Below, one piece after another: positions 43,447 through 53,783 of a stretch of 64,000 nucleotides of DNA. The DNA is from Lysinibacillus sp. ZYM-1. Its GTDB lineage: Bacteria > Bacillota > Bacilli > Bacillales_A > Planococcaceae. The stretch spans positions 143,620-207,619 of the forward strand of contig NZ_KQ465110.1 of NCBI RefSeq assembly GCF_001308875.1, read 5' to 3'. Positions within the stretch are counted from its first letter, which is position 1; each line of letters opens with the position of its first letter. The position numbers and the translations under genes are program-made. The notes beneath the pieces were generated by a model that saw nothing but the letters and a program-made list of their open reading frames with translations, was not told the DNA's origin and did no database searches.

Positions 43447-43466
43447 TTAAATTATAGAAATATTAT

Positions 43467-44315
43467 TTATTCTTCTTGTAAATTTAGGATTTCTAAAATG
43501 CGCTCTAAATCATCTTCAGAGTAAAATTCTATTTCGATTTTCCCTTTATTGTTGTTTTTTCTAATTTGAACATTTGTTCCAAAATAATCTCGTAATTGGG
43601 ATTCTTTAGCCGCTACAAATATATCTTTTTTCTTTGGCGGAATTGTTTCACGTGAAACTTCTTCATTTAGGTTTTGTACTAACATTTCAACTTGCCGAAC
43701 ATTTAAACCTTGATTCATTACCCTCATTGCTACTTCAGATATTCGTCTTTTATTTTTTAAGCCAAGTAATGCGCGCCCTTGTCCCATCGATAGTGTGCCG
43801 TCATTCATAAATTTCCGGACATCTTCTGGCAAAGCAAGGAGGCGAACATGGTTAGCAATATGTGGTCTACTTTTTCCTAAACGCTTTGATAGCTCTTCCT
43901 GTGTTAGATGCAAATTTTCCATTAAGCTTTGATAGGCTTCTGCTTCCTCAATGACTGTTAAATCTTCACGTTGGAGGTTTTCTAAAATAGCGAGCTCCAT
44001 CATTTGTGCATCTGATAGTTCTTTAACAATGACAGGAATAACTTCTAAACCAGCTAATAGACATGCTCTATAACGGCGTTCCCCTGCAACAATTTCAAAT
44101 TTTCGCCCTTTTTTACGGACTGCAATTGGTTGCAAAATACCATGTTCATTTATAGAATCTGCTAATTCTTGTAAAGCTTCTTCATCAAAAATTTTACGAG
44201 GCTGAAATGGGTTCGCAACAATTAAATCTAATTGGATTTCTTCCACTTGCCCACTTTGCTCTAAAGACTCTCCTGGAAATAGTGCACCAATGCCCTTTCC
44301 TAAACCTTTAGCCAT
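43467..44315 (-). CDS. parB: Chromosome-partitioning protein ParB (Spo0J)
   Basis: A 282-residue parS-binding CTPase. The CTP-binding/ParB-Srx domain shows [30 protein letters not shown] and LAILENLQREDLTVIEEAEAY. The helix-turn-helix is LSKRLGKSRPHIANHVRLLALP, and a C-terminal dimerisation domain follows. It loads on parS, slides as a clamp and recruits SMC. It overlaps parA by 8 bases. A 15/16 match to parS lies within the gene (43644-43659), as in Bacillus subtilis spo0J. Confidence 0.96.
   Translation of the reverse strand: MAKGLGKGIGALFPGESLEQSGQVEEIQLDLIVANPFQPRKIFDEEALQELADSINEHGILQPIAVRKKGRKFEIVAGERRYRACLLAGLEVIPVIVKELSDAQMMELAILENLQREDLTVIEEAEAYQSLMENLHLTQEELSKRLGKSRPHIANHVRLLALPEDVRKFMNDGTLSMGQGRALLGLKNKRRISEVAMRVMNQGLNVRQVEMLVQNLNEEVSRETIPPKKKDIFVAAKESQLRDYFGTNVQIRKNNNKGKIEIEFYSEDDLERILEILNLQEE
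43644..43659. promoter_or_regulatory. parS site (15/16) within parB
   Basis: TGTTTCACGTGAAACT differs from the palindromic consensus TGTTTCACGTGAAACA only at the last base. Confidence 0.75.
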
Positions 44316-45069
44316 TTTTAATCACTTCCCTCGCCATCTCCAAATAAACTTCTGCACCTCTAGACTTTGCGTCATAAGTGATGATTGGTTGCCCATGACT
44401 AGGTGCCTCACTTAAACGCACATTACGAGGAATTATCGTTTTATATACTTTATCTTGGAAATATTTTTTTACTTCATCAATAACTTGTAAACCTAGGTTT
44501 GTTCGGGCATCTAACATTGTTAGTAAAACACCATCAATATACAACTGTTGGTTCAAATGTTTTTGAACCAGACGAACGGTAGATAACAATTGACTTAGAC
44601 CTTCCAATGCATAATATTCGCATTGTACAGGGATAATCAATGCATCCGAAGCTGTTAAAGCATTGATTGTTAAAAGCCCTAAAGATGGTGGACAGTCAAT
44701 AATTATATAATCAAAATCTTCTTTTACATTTTGTAATGCATGTTTCAGACGCACTTCCCTTGAAATAGTTGAAACCAATTCAATTTCAGCGCCTGCAAGT
44801 GAAATTGTGGCTGGCACAATCGATAAATTTTCTACATTTGTTTTTTGAATGACATTTTCAACATCTTCATCATCAATAAGCACATCATAAATACAACTTT
44901 GTATGTCTCCTTTATTAATACCGAGGCCACTTGTTGTGTTCCCCTGCGGATCGGTATCAATTAGTAGCACTTTCTTACCTAAATAGGCTAGGCAAGCGCT
45001 CAAATTGACTGAAGTTGTTGTTTTTCCTACGCCACCCTTTTGATTGGCGATTGCTATAATTCTACCCAT
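44308..45069 (-). CDS. parA: Chromosome-partitioning ATPase ParA (Soj)
   Basis: A 253-residue deviant-Walker ATPase: IANQKGGVGKTTTSVNLSAC (with the signature Lys), DTDPQGNTTSGLG, DYIIIDCPPSLG and TIIPRNVRLSEAPSHGQPI. It cooperates with ParB in origin segregation and regulates DnaA in its monomer and dimer states. A 220-bp gap separates it from noc and contains the noc terminator and presumably the parA promoter. Confidence 0.96.
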   Translation of the reverse strand: MGRIIAIANQKGGVGKTTTSVNLSACLAYLGKKVLLIDTDPQGNTTSGLGINKGDIQSCIYDVLIDDEDVENVIQKTNVENLSIVPATISLAGAEIELVSTISREVRLKHALQNVKEDFDYIIIDCPPSLGLLTINALTASDALIIPVQCEYYALEGLSQLLSTVRLVQKHLNQQLYIDGVLLTMLDARTNLGLQVIDEVKKYFQDKVYKTIIPRNVRLSEAPSHGQPIITYDAKSRGAEVYLEMAREVIKNG

Positions 45070-45205
45070 TTAAAAGCACCTGCTTTCATCTATCAAAGTC
45101 TTACTTTGACAAATCATTTGTAAAATCACTTTGTTTAACCCGCTATCTAACTTTCATTCTATCAAAAAAACAGTAAGGAGTTGTATAAAATATTAAGAAT
45201 ATATA

Positions 45206-45250
45206 CAAAAAAGGAGACATCTCTTTTGACTTTCTAAGATGTCTCCTCTT
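45206..45250 (-). terminator. Intrinsic terminator of noc
   Basis: AGGAGACATCT pairs perfectly with AGATGTCTCCT; the minus strand continues TTTTTTG. Confidence 0.88.
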
Positions 45251-45292
45251 TACAGCGAAGGATAAGTCAATAAATTATTATTCCTAAATAAT

Positions 45293-46195
45293 TTATTGCA
45301 GCTTTTTCTTTTTAGGTATCTTCACTGTAATTTGATAATATTCTTCTGTATCTTCTTCTTCCGTTTTCACCGTAATACCACTTTTCGTTACCATCGTTAA
45401 TGATTGTTTAATGGTATTTAAGGCTATACGTACATCTTTACTAATGGCCTTACGCTTCGGCTTTGCTTTCTTTGGTACCGATTCTTCTTGCTCGTCAGTT
45501 ACTGGATGTAAGATTGCCTGAATTTGTTCCTCTAGTTGACGAACATTCCAATCATTATCAACCGTTTGCTGTAAAATCTCTAGTTGTAATGGTTGATCTT
45601 TAATAGCAATTAATGCACGTGCATGTCGTTCAGAGATCTTGCGCTTTAAAATGGCTTGTTGCACTTCATCTGGAAGCCTTAATAATCGTAATTTATTGGC
45701 TACAGTGGATTGTCCTTTTCCAAGTCTTTGGGCAAGAGCTTCCTGTGTTAGTTCGTGAAGCTCTAGTAATTTTTGATAGGCTACCGCTTCTTCAATTGCA
45801 GTTAATTCCTCACGCTGTAAGTTCTCTATTAACGCAATAGAAGCTGTCTCCTTATCCGTTAAATTACGTACAATAGCAGGGACCTCTGTCCATTGTAGCT
45901 TTTTCATTGCTCGATAACGACGCTCACCAGCAATGATTTCATATTGATTTTCTGATGTTTTACGTACAACAATTGGCTGAATCACACCATGCGTATGAAT
46001 GGTTCTGGATAATTCTTCAATTTTTTCATCATCAAAAATAGTACGTGGCTGAAAACGGTTAGGTACAATTTGATCAATAGGCAATTTTATGACTTCTTCT
46101 GCTGCATGAACCGTCTCTGCTTGTTCTACTTCATTTTTCACAATAGGCTCTGTTTTACTTCCGCCTCCAAAAAAACGTGAAAAAGGACTTTTCAT
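45293..46195 (-). CDS. noc: Nucleoid occlusion protein Noc
   Basis: A 300-residue ParB paralogue. An N-terminal amphipathic membrane-targeting helix [12 protein letters not shown] is the feature that separates Noc from ParB. The CTPase domain has [32 protein letters not shown] and [19 protein letters not shown], and the HTH is [22 protein letters not shown]. It binds ATTTCCCGGGAAAT-type sites and prevents Z-ring assembly over the nucleoid. AAAGGTGG lies 10 bases upstream of the ATG. It stands in the conserved rsmG-noc-parA-parB order. Confidence 0.95.
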   Translation of the reverse strand: MKSPFSRFFGGGSKTEPIVKNEVEQAETVHAAEEVIKLPIDQIVPNRFQPRTIFDDEKIEELSRTIHTHGVIQPIVVRKTSENQYEIIAGERRYRAMKKLQWTEVPAIVRNLTDKETASIALIENLQREELTAIEEAVAYQKLLELHELTQEALAQRLGKGQSTVANKLRLLRLPDEVQQAILKRKISERHARALIAIKDQPLQLEILQQTVDNDWNVRQLEEQIQAILHPVTDEQEESVPKKAKPKRKAISKDVRIALNTIKQSLTMVTKSGITVKTEEEDTEEYYQITVKIPKKKKLQ

Positions 46196-46354
46196 CCAAG
46201 TGGCACCACCTTTAAGTAACTATCTTGCTCTGTCTCATTCTATTATTATTTATTATATTTCTTAAAATGTATATAGTTCATAGATGACTTTTGCGTGAAC
46301 CATCCATAACTAGTATGTATGCTCAAAATAGAAAAAATATATTCTACTTTGAGA

Positions 46355-46370
46355 AGTTTCACATGAAACA
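46355..46370. promoter_or_regulatory. parS-like site (14/16) between rsmG and noc
   Basis: AGTTTCACATGAAACA differs from parS at two positions. It lies 5 bases past the rsmG stop. It may be a weak ParB site or a diverged relic. Confidence 0.45.
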
Positions 46371-46374
46371 CTAA

Positions 46375-47091
46375 TTATTGAATTGGTGTTTTATTCGGTA
46401 CACCTGGCTTACGCGGGTATTTTTTCGGTGTTCCTTTTATTTTATCAAATATATATAAAATGCGGTCACTTTCTTCAACGGGTAACTTGAAAGAATATTC
46501 TTCTTTTAGTTTCACACCTAATGTTGTTAATGCTTTTTTAGCATCTTTTAATTCTTCTGCGCCTGCCGCTGCTTTTAAGGCAACAAAATATCCATCTTGT
46601 TTTGCTAATGGTACACATAACTCTGATAAAACAGATAAACGAGCTACTGCACGTGCTGTCACCACATCATATTGCTCACGATATTTTAAATTTTGACCAA
46701 ACTCTTCTGCTCGAGCATGCACAAAATTCATATTCTCTAATTGTAACTCATCACTTAAATTATTTAAAAATGTAATTCTTTTATTTAAGGAGTCGACAAT
46801 TGTGACTTGTAAATGTGGGAAACAGATTTTTATTGGGATACTAGGGAAACCAGCACCTGCTCCTACATCACAAACAGTTATAACTTTTGAAAAATCAAAA
46901 TAAAATGAGGCACTGATTGAATCATAGAAATGCTTTAAATAAACACCTTCTAAATCTGTAATAGCAGTTAGGTTCATCTTTTCATTCCACTCAACAAGTA
47001 ATTCAAAGTATTTTTTAAATTGTGCAATTTGCGTTTCAGAAAGTTCAATGCCCTTTTTTTTAAGTGCCTCAATAAATTGTTGTTCGTTCAT
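46375..47091 (-). CDS. rsmG: 16S rRNA (guanine-527-N7) methyltransferase
   Basis: The 238-residue SAM-dependent enzyme has motif [21 protein letters not shown], motif [16 protein letters not shown] and [16 protein letters not shown]. It adds m7G527 in the 16S 530 loop; loss gives low-level streptomycin resistance in other bacteria. It sits in mnmE-mnmG-rsmG-noc order with a terminator after mnmG, suggesting its own promoter in the 115-bp gap. Confidence 0.96.
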   Translation of the reverse strand: MNEQQFIEALKKKGIELSETQIAQFKKYFELLVEWNEKMNLTAITDLEGVYLKHFYDSISASFYFDFSKVITVCDVGAGAGFPSIPIKICFPHLQVTIVDSLNKRITFLNNLSDELQLENMNFVHARAEEFGQNLKYREQYDVVTARAVARLSVLSELCVPLAKQDGYFVALKAAAGAEELKDAKKALTTLGVKLKEEYSFKLPVEESDRILYIFDKIKGTPKKYPRKPGVPNKTPIQ

Positions 47092-47159
47092 GTAAAGTCT
47101 CCTTTATTGATCTAGCCATACCAGTACATCTTAATAATAGTATAGCTTTAAAAATAGGA

Positions 47160-47186
47160 AGCGGGCACAATGGTATGCCCGCCCCT
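47160..47186 (-). terminator. Intrinsic terminator of mnmE-mnmG
   Basis: GCGGGCA pairs with TGCCCGC; on the minus strand TTCCTATTTTT follows. Confidence 0.75.
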
Positions 47187-47206
47187 TATTCACTTTACTG
47201 TTCTTA

Positions 47207-49099
47207 TTAGCCGCTTACTTTCGCAATTTTACCTTGTTCAATGTAAACAAGTAGAATGGAAATATCGGCTGGATTAACACCAGAAATACGAGAAGCTTGA
47301 GCAATGGAAAGCGGAGTAACTTGTTTTAATTTTTGACGTGCCTCAGTGGCTAAACCAGAAATAGCATCATAGTCGATGTTTTCAGGGATTTTTTTATTTT
47401 CCATTTTATGCAGCTTCTCTACTTGTTGCAGTGCTTTTTCGATATAGCCTTCGTATTTAAGCTGAATTTCAATTTGCTCTTTCACTTCTTCTGTAAATTC
47501 GATATCTGCCGGAATTAATGAAGAAATCATCTCGTAATGCATTTCAGGGCGTTTCAATAAATCAGCACCACGTATACCATCTTTTAATTCACTACCACCA
47601 GCGGAACGAATTACAGATTGTGTGGCTTCATTTGGTTTAATGATGATCTCACGAAGACGTACAATTTCATTTTCAATCAGCGCTTTTTTCTCATTGAACA
47701 TTTCATATCTTTCTTGTGAAATCATTCCTATTTTATGGGCTAGCTCTAGTAATCGTAAATCAGCATTATCATGGCGTAATAGTAGGCGATACTCTGCGCG
47801 AGACGTTAATAAACGATATGGCTCATTTGTTCCTTTTGTAACAAGGTCATCGATTAATACACCAATATAGGCATCCGAACGACTGAGGATTAATTCCTCT
47901 TTGCCAAGTACACTAGCCGCAGCATTCATTCCCGCCATTAATCCTTGTGCAGCGGCTTCTTCATAACCAGATGTACCATTAATTTGGCCAGCTGTGTATA
48001 AACCTTTAATGCGTTTTGTCTCCAATGTTGGCCACAATTGTGTTGGCACAATTGAATCATATTCAATGGCATAGCCAGCACGCATCATTTCCGCATTTTC
48101 TAAGCCCGGAATTGATTTTAATAAACGTGTTTGGACATGCTCTGGTAAACTTGTTGATAAACCTTGAACATAAACCTCGCGTGTATTACGTCCTTCTGGC
48201 TCTAAGAAAATTTGGTGCCTTGGCTTATCATTGAAGCGCACAACTTTATCCTCAATCGAAGGGCAATAGCGTGGACCTGTCCCTTTAATCATCCCAGAGT
48301 ACATCGGTGAAAGATGTAAATTAGCCTCGATTATTTCATGCGTTTCAGGACTTGTATAGGTTAACCAGCAAGGTAGTTGATCCATAATGAATTCAGTTGT
48401 TTCAAAACTAAATGCACGTGGGACCTCATCCCCTGGTTGAATCTCTGTTTTATCATAATCAATTGTACGATTATTAACACGTGGTGGTGTACCTGTTTTG
48501 AATCGAACAAGGTCAAAACCAAGCTCTTTTAAATTATCAGCTAAGCGGATTGACGGTTGTTGGTTATTAGGGCCACTTGAATATTTAACATCTCCAATAA
48601 TGATTTCACCACGTAGGAATGTTCCAGTTGTTATAACTACTGTTTTAGCACGATAAATTGCACCAATTTGTGTCATAACCCCTGTTACTTCTCCATCCTC
48701 AATAATAAGTTCTTCAACCATTCCTTGATGGATTGTTAAGTTTTCCGTTTCCTCTAACACACGTTTCATCTCTTGTTGATACAAAACTTTGTCAGCTTGC
48801 GCACGCAATGCACGTACTGCTGGACCTTTACCTGTATTCAACATTCGCATTTGAATATGTGTTTTATCAATAACTTTCCCCATGACGCCACCTAAAGCGT
48901 CTATTTCACGTACGACGATTCCTTTGGCAGGACCACCAATGGATGGATTACATGGCATAAATGCAATCATATCTAAGTTGATCGTTAACATCAGTGTATT
49001 AGCACCCATTTTAGCCGCAGCATGTGCAGCTTCTGAGCCTGCATGACCTGCGCCAATGACGATCACATCAAACGTGCCTGCCTCGTAATTTGTTGGCAT
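47207..49099 (-). CDS. mnmG: tRNA uridine-34 carboxymethylaminomethyl synthase, FAD subunit
   Basis: The 630-residue FAD protein has the Rossmann motif [21 protein letters not shown], the GidA signatures [15 protein letters not shown] and [20 protein letters not shown], two conserved cysteines, and the C-terminal helical domain that binds MnmE. With MnmE it makes cmnm5U34 in tRNAs reading split codon boxes. It starts 27 bases after mnmE and is co-transcribed with it. Confidence 0.97.
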   Translation of the reverse strand: MPTNYEAGTFDVIVIGAGHAGSEAAHAAAKMGANTLMLTINLDMIAFMPCNPSIGGPAKGIVVREIDALGGVMGKVIDKTHIQMRMLNTGKGPAVRALRAQADKVLYQQEMKRVLEETENLTIHQGMVEELIIEDGEVTGVMTQIGAIYRAKTVVITTGTFLRGEIIIGDVKYSSGPNNQQPSIRLADNLKELGFDLVRFKTGTPPRVNNRTIDYDKTEIQPGDEVPRAFSFETTEFIMDQLPCWLTYTSPETHEIIEANLHLSPMYSGMIKGTGPRYCPSIEDKVVRFNDKPRHQIFLEPEGRNTREVYVQGLSTSLPEHVQTRLLKSIPGLENAEMMRAGYAIEYDSIVPTQLWPTLETKRIKGLYTAGQINGTSGYEEAAAQGLMAGMNAAASVLGKEELILSRSDAYIGVLIDDLVTKGTNEPYRLLTSRAEYRLLLRHDNADLRLLELAHKIGMISQERYEMFNEKKALIENEIVRLREIIIKPNEATQSVIRSAGGSELKDGIRGADLLKRPEMHYEMISSLIPADIEFTEEVKEQIEIQLKYEGYIEKALQQVEKLHKMENKKIPENIDYDAISGLATEARQKLKQVTPLSIAQASRISGVNPADISILLVYIEQGKIAKVSG

Positions 49100-49126
49100 G
49101 CTCGTATCTTCCTTTCTTTCTTAAAA

Positions 49127-50512
49127 TTATTTTCCTAAGCAGAACTGAGAAAATAGTTGATTAATTAGGCTCTCTTGCACAGTGTCACCAATTATTTCAC
49201 CAAGTATTTCCCATGTTCTTGTAACATCAATTTGTACCATATCAACCGGTACACCAGCTTGAGCAGCCGCTATTGCATCCTCAACTGTTGCCTGTGATTG
49301 ATGCAATAGTGCTATATGTCTTGCATTTGAAACATATGTTAAATCCTCCGCTTCAATTTGCCCTTCAAAGAATAAAGCAGCTATCGCTTCTTCTAGCTCC
49401 GTAATACCCTCCTCCTGTAAGAGGGAAGTTGTCACAATACGACGCTTGCCTGCTAGCTCTTTGACACGCGCTAAATTAATTTTTTGCGGTAGATCTGTTT
49501 TATTGATGATAACGATGTAATCCATCGCCTCAATGGTTTCGAATAAACGCTCATCCTCTGCAGTTAACTCATCAGCATAGTTTAATACAAATAATATTAA
49601 GTCTGCTCCACGAAGAGCTTCCCTAGAACGTTCTACGCCAATTCGTTCAACGATGTCTTCCGTCTCACGAATACCTGCTGTATCCACTAAACGAAGCGGA
49701 ACACCACGTACATTGACGTACTCTTCTATAATATCACGAGTGGTACCAGCAATATCTGTCACTATGGCCTTATTTTCTTGTACTAAGCTATTTAAAAGAG
49801 AAGACTTTCCAACATTCGGACGGCCTAAAATAACAGTCGATAAACCCTCTCGTAATATTTTCCCTTGAGAAGAGGTTTGTAGAAGTTTAATAATTTCATC
49901 TCGTACCCATGTACATTTTTCTACTAAAACAGGTACCGTCATCTCTTCCACATCATCATACTCTGGATAATCTATATTAACCTCTACTTGCGCTAATGTC
50001 TCTAGTAAAGCTTGGCGCAAGTCTCCAATAAGTCTCGATAATTTTCCATCCATCTGACCTAATGCAACATTCATTGCTCGATCTGTCTTGGCTCTTATCA
50101 AATCCATAACTGCTTCGGCCTGTGATAAATCAATACGTCCATTTAAAAATGCACGTTTTGTAAATTCACCTGGCTCTGCTAATCTTGCTCCATTCGTTAA
50201 TGCTAGTTGCAAAACACGATTTACTGAAACCAATCCACCGTGACAATTTATTTCAACTACATCTTCGCGTGTGAAAGTTTTTGGTCCACGCATTAATGAA
50301 AGCATTACTTCCTCTACTACCTCATTTGTTTTAGGATCCACTAAATGTCCATAATGAATGGTGTGCGAATCCTTCGTCGTTAAACTTTTTCCACCTGGTG
50401 ATTTGAATATTTTATCTGCAATCGCCACTGCTTCGTCCCCACTTAAACGAACGATGGCTATAGCACCTTCACCCATTGGTGTGGATATCGCAGCAATTGT
50501 ATCGAACTCCAT
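49127..50512 (-). CDS. mnmE: tRNA modification GTPase MnmE (TrmE)
   Basis: The 461-residue protein has an N-terminal tetrahydrofolate-binding domain ([20 protein letters not shown]), a helical domain and a G domain (G1 [15 protein letters not shown]3 [11 protein letters not shown]4 INKTDLP). It ends in the essential QFCLGK. It forms a complex with MnmG for U34 modification. Its upstream gap carries three DnaA boxes. Confidence 0.97.
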   Translation of the reverse strand: MEFDTIAAISTPMGEGAIAIVRLSGDEAVAIADKIFKSPGGKSLTTKDSHTIHYGHLVDPKTNEVVEEVMLSLMRGPKTFTREDVVEINCHGGLVSVNRVLQLALTNGARLAEPGEFTKRAFLNGRIDLSQAEAVMDLIRAKTDRAMNVALGQMDGKLSRLIGDLRQALLETLAQVEVNIDYPEYDDVEEMTVPVLVEKCTWVRDEIIKLLQTSSQGKILREGLSTVILGRPNVGKSSLLNSLVQENKAIVTDIAGTTRDIIEEYVNVRGVPLRLVDTAGIRETEDIVERIGVERSREALRGADLILFVLNYADELTAEDERLFETIEAMDYIVIINKTDLPQKINLARVKELAGKRRIVTTSLLQEEGITELEEAIAALFFEGQIEAEDLTYVSNARHIALLHQSQATVEDAIAAAQAGVPVDMVQIDVTRTWEILGEIIGDTVQESLINQLFSQFCLGK

Positions 50513-50530
50513 TTAATGACCTCCTCAACG

Positions 50531-50634
50531 TTATCCACATGTGGATAATCAAAACCGACCAATACTTACTAACACCTTAGACTAACATATTTTTGGTGAA
50601 ATCTAAAGTAAGGATCATTTCCAAATGTGGATAA
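50531..50634. promoter_or_regulatory. Three DnaA boxes in the mnmE-jag gap
   Basis: TTATCCACA (50531-50539, +) directly abuts TGTGGATAA (50540-50548, -), forming an 18-bp perfect palindrome. A third perfect box is at 50626-50634 (-). Confidence 0.75.
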
Positions 50635-50667
50635 CAGCAATTTTTTCAACATAACTTATTTTTCGAC

Positions 50668-50711
50668 AAAAAAAGATCATTTTATCACGAAGGATAAAAT
50701 GATCTTTAAAA
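50668..50711 (-). terminator. Intrinsic terminator of yidC-jag
   Basis: AAAGATCATTTTATC pairs perfectly (15 bp) with GATAAAATGATCTTT; the minus strand continues TTTTGTCG. Confidence 0.88.
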
Positions 50712-50742
50712 TTATATTGTCTGTATGTCTTTTAGCAATAGT

Positions 50743-51546
50743 TTAAATGTTTTTGACAGGCTCAATTACTAAATAACGATTTGGCTCTGAGCCTTCCGAA
50801 TACGTCTCAAGATCAAAACGATTGGCTAATTGATTGTGAATTATCTTTCTTTCGTATGACGGCATTGGTTCAAATGCCACACGTTGATTTAAGCGTAATG
50901 CTTTGTCCGCCATTCGATCAGCAAGTAATTCTAAAGCTTCTTGTCGACGTTCGCGATAGTTTTCCACATCTAACTTCACCATTAAGAATTGCTTAGCACT
51001 TTTATTTAACACTAGCTGTGTTAATTGCTGTAAGGAATTTAATGTTTGACCACGCTTTCCTATAAGCAGTGCAGCTTTTTCACTTTTTAGTTGAAAGAAA
51101 ACATATTTCCCTTCGCGTGTCGTAGTAATATCTAGATCATGGATATCCAATTGTTCTGCAATAGTTACTAAATATGCTTTTGCATCCTCAATTGGGTTTG
51201 CTGAGTCTTCTTCCTCATTTTGCTCGTTTACGACTTGTTGAACAGCTTCGATTTCACTTGGTGGTTCAGAAACTTGTGAACTTAATGTTTCAACATCATC
51301 TACTGCTAATTGTTCGTCTAATTGAGCCGAGATTCGCAATTCAGCTACTTCACTTTCAATTATTGGAACCTGAACTTCCTTCACTGTTACACGAATTTCC
51401 GCAGAACGTGCACCAAAACCTAAAAATCCTTTTTTACCTTCTTGTAAAACTTCAACATCTACTTGTTCGCGGGTTTTGCCAAGTTTCTGTAACGCCAATG
51501 AGATCGCTTCTTGTGTTGTTGCGCCTATTTGCGTAAGTTGTTTCAC
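50743..51546 (-). CDS. jag: RNA-binding protein Jag/KhpB (EloR)
   Basis: The 267-residue protein has an N-terminal Jag domain (KQLTQIGATTQEAISLALQK with KKGFLGFGARSAEIRV), an acidic linker (about 70-130), a KH domain (GKRGQTLNSLQQLTQLVLN) and an R3H domain (ADKALRLNQRVAFEPMPSYERKIIHNQLA). It binds RNA with KhpA and influences cell elongation and division. It overlaps yidC by 4 bases, the usual spoIIIJ-jag pair. Confidence 0.94.
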   Translation of the reverse strand: MKQLTQIGATTQEAISLALQKLGKTREQVDVEVLQEGKKGFLGFGARSAEIRVTVKEVQVPIIESEVAELRISAQLDEQLAVDDVETLSSQVSEPPSEIEAVQQVVNEQNEEEDSANPIEDAKAYLVTIAEQLDIHDLDITTTREGKYVFFQLKSEKAALLIGKRGQTLNSLQQLTQLVLNKSAKQFLMVKLDVENYRERRQEALELLADRMADKALRLNQRVAFEPMPSYERKIIHNQLANRFDLETYSEGSEPNRYLVIEPVKNI

Positions 51547-52313
51547 TTTTTAGCCCCTCCATTTTGAGCAGGTTGTGTTTTATCTTTTTTCCAAGGTTTA
51601 TAAATATACAGGTTTTGGAAAATCGAAATAATATTCCCGATTACCCAATATAGTGGTAAGGCAGCTGGTAAGGCCATACCAAAACCAATGATCATGAATG
51701 GCATTATATACATCATAATTTTCATTTGAGGATTATCCATTGCTGGTCCTGTACGTAGTACAATAAATTGCATTAAACCAGCCGTAATTGCTAATGCAGG
51801 TGCAGGATCTGCTAACGGGAAGATAAAGAAGTTCCCTAATTCAAATGTAGATGTAGCATTCATACGACTAATTGCATGATAGAAACCAATTAAGATTGGC
51901 ATTTGAATGACTACTGGTAAACACCCTGCTAGTGGGTTTACTCCTGATTCACTCATTAGCTTCATCATTTCTTGCTGATATTGCTGTTGTGTCTGAGCAT
52001 CCTTAGAAGCATACTTCTTTTGCAGTTCCTTCAATTTTGGTTGAATTTCTTGCATCTTTTTAGAGCTCTTTGTTTGTTTAATCATTAATGGCAAAATTGC
52101 TAAACGAATAATAATCGTTACAGCAATGATCCCCCATGCATACGTACCAAGTAGATCAGCAAAGTATTTTATCGCTGATACCAACGGCCAAACAATGAAT
52201 TCATTCCAGAAGCCAGTGCTATCTTTGGAAATTGGTTCATTGAATTCTGTACAACCAGATAGTAGTAGAGCTACTGATACTAGTGACAAAATTACCCAAT
52301 GTTGTTTTTTCAA
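51543..52313 (-). CDS. yidC: Membrane protein insertase YidC (SpoIIIJ/OxaA)
   Basis: A 256-residue lipoprotein insertase: signal peptide with lipobox LLLSGC (Cys at about 21), then five membrane helices. The conserved core is IIRLAILPLMIKQTKSSKKMQEIQPKLKELQKKY, whose Arg lies in the hydrophilic groove, and MSESGVNPLAGCLPVVIQMPIL. It inserts membrane proteins with or without SecYEG, and the SpoIIIJ form is needed for sporulation. It is separated from rnpA by an unusually long 351-bp gap. Confidence 0.95.
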   Translation of the reverse strand: MKKQHWVILSLVSVALLLSGCTEFNEPISKDSTGFWNEFIVWPLVSAIKYFADLLGTYAWGIIAVTIIIRLAILPLMIKQTKSSKKMQEIQPKLKELQKKYASKDAQTQQQYQQEMMKLMSESGVNPLAGCLPVVIQMPILIGFYHAISRMNATSTFELGNFFIFPLADPAPALAITAGLMQFIVLRTGPAMDNPQMKIMMYIMPFMIIGFGMALPAALPLYWVIGNIISIFQNLYIYKPWKKDKTQPAQNGGAKK

Positions 52314-52664
52314 CCTTCTTCCCCCTACAATTACTATTCACTTTTTCTAAATTCTATATGCATCTTCTTCATCACCGACAGTTGCCTGCCTCGAAATCTG
52401 CGACATCTAACTCTAGCTTTATCTTAATTAAATGAAGATAAAGTTATCAGTTATTTTATCATGCCTATAACGTTTCACTCTACTAAATATTCTAACTACA
52501 TACACTTATTCCTAAGTTTTGTGGCGAATTTTACATATGTTTCAGTGAAATCTCACGCTGCAAATACCCCTAGGTGTATACTTCCCTAACTTTACGGTAT
52601 GCAAATTCGCTCTATTTTTTATAACTAATAATAAAGGCGTACTTTTACCACTTGGTTGCATACA
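52314..52664. other. Noncoding gap between rnpA and yidC
   Basis: This 351-bp stretch has no supported reading frame on either strand. CTTTATCTT/AAGATAAAG (about 52420-52445) is a weak hairpin without a T-tract. The yidC promoter is presumably here, but no clear sigma-A pair was found. In many Bacillales rnpA and yidC are closer together. Confidence 0.5.
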
Positions 52665-53009
52665 TTACACTTTCTTCAATACCTTTGCGATTTTTAGTAC
52701 ATGTTGCAAACTTTGTTTCACTTCATGAAAATCCATAGTGGCCGCCGGTTGTCTGGCGATAATAACATAATCCATATTCGTCTTTAAATCATCTTTTAAA
52801 TCATGAATACTATGTCGAATATAGCGTTTTATTTGGTTGCGTGTTACCGCATTCCCAAGCTTTTTACTAACCGATAAACCTACACGAAATTCAATTTGTC
52901 CCTCTTTTGCTAAAAAGTAAACAACAAACTGACGATTAGCGAAAGATTTACCTTTTTTAAACACCTTTTGAAAATCATCATTTTTCTTCACTCTTTGGCG
53001 TTTTTTCAT
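52665..53009 (-). CDS. rnpA: Ribonuclease P protein component
   Basis: A 114-residue basic protein with [20 protein letters not shown] and the RNR-type motif [21 protein letters not shown], which binds the RNase P RNA and the pre-tRNA 5' leader. The ATG at 53009 is preferred, 6 bases after AGGTG; a GTG at 53018 overlaps that site. It is second in the rpmH-rnpA unit with a terminator between them. Confidence 0.94.
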   Translation of the reverse strand: MKKRQRVKKNDDFQKVFKKGKSFANRQFVVYFLAKEGQIEFRVGLSVSKKLGNAVTRNQIKRYIRHSIHDLKDDLKTNMDYVIIARQPAATMDFHEVKQSLQHVLKIAKVLKKV

Positions 53010-53072
53010 TTCTTTCACCTGCTAATAGATAATATCTTTTGATCCTCATTTCTAGGCTTACCAAAAATAAAG

Positions 53073-53106
53073 AAAAAAAAGACCACTGATGTGGCTCAGT
53101 GGACTT
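53073..53106 (-). terminator. Terminator/attenuator between rpmH and rnpA
   Basis: GTCCACTGA pairs with TCAGTGGTC (one G-T wobble), followed by eight T residues on the minus strand. Partial readthrough would set the L34 to RnpA ratio. Confidence 0.8.
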
Positions 53107-53109
53107 ATT

Positions 53110-53244
53110 TTATGCTGATAAAACTTTTCTGCCTTTACGACGACGAGCAGCAAGAACTTTGCGACCGTTTTTCGTGCTCATACGTGCGCGGAAACCGTGA
53201 ACTTTGCTGTGCTTACGTTTTTTTGGTTGGTAAGTACGTTTCAT
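53110..53244 (-). CDS. rpmH: 50S ribosomal protein L34
   Basis: The 44-residue L34 reads [20 protein letters not shown] then [20 protein letters not shown] and VLSA, complete and typical. AGGAGGTG precedes the ATG. It is the first gene leftward of oriC and is read from a perfect sigma-A promoter. Confidence 0.97.
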   Translation of the reverse strand: MKRTYQPKKRKHSKVHGFRARMSTKNGRKVLAARRRKGRKVLSA

Positions 53245-53296
53245 TTATATAGACACCTCCTGAATGAGTTGAATTTTTCAACATACAGACTCGAAT

Positions 53297-53326
53297 ATTA
53301 TATAAAGTATCTAGCTATTTTGTCAA
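53297..53326 (-). promoter_or_regulatory. rpmH promoter with consensus hexamers
   Basis: On the minus strand TTGACA, 18 bases, TATAAT; both hexamers are perfect. It is placed about 50 bases before rpmH. Confidence 0.85.
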
Positions 53327-53385
53327 TGAATTTCATAAATTTCTTTCGACAAATCATTCTATGTATTTATTTTGCAACAAAAAAA

Positions 53386-53704
53386 TTATCCACAGATTAC
53401 TTGTTTTTTTTACACAGAGTTGTGTATAGTATTTTTTGCATTATTTTTTATCCACAACAATTATCTACAGGTTTTTCACATACCAAGTGCTTGTGGACAA
53501 CTCCAAAGTGCATAACTATAAGGTGTGTGGATAAGTTTCACAAACTATTGAAATAGCTTTGTTTTTCTGATACGATTACTGTGCTTCACTTTGTTGAAAA
53601 CTAAAATGAACATTTTAATTATCCACAACTGTTAATATAATGTGGATAATTTTTATCACAGCCTTTGGTTAACTTTTATCCACAACTTGTGATTATGTGG
53701 ACGA
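53386..53704. other. oriC: oriC, upstream DnaA-box cluster
   Basis: Perfect TTATCCACA boxes occur at 53386-53394 (+), 53448-53456 (+), 53526-53534 (-), 53619-53627 (+), 53641-53649 (-) and 53676-53684 (+). One-mismatch boxes are at 53461-53469 (+), 53492-53500 (-) and 53696-53704 (-). Position between rpmH and dnaA matches the incA/incB half of the bipartite Bacillus origin. Confidence 0.92.
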
Positions 53705-53714
53705 GTAGTAAAAT
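53687..53714 (+). promoter_or_regulatory. Candidate dnaA promoter
   Basis: TTGTGA, 16 bases, TAAAAT, about 65 bases before the dnaA start. It overlaps a DnaA-box-like sequence, which would allow autorepression. Confidence 0.4.
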
Positions 53715-53783
53715 GAACGTATTTACCATTTCTATAAATGCGATTTTTTTTTTGTATTGAACACTGTAAAGGAGATTAGTAGC

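Noticed and set aside
53197..53556. Plus-strand frame of 119 codons across the rpmH promoter and oriC
   Set aside because: It overlaps rpmH, a consensus promoter and DnaA boxes, with no coding character.
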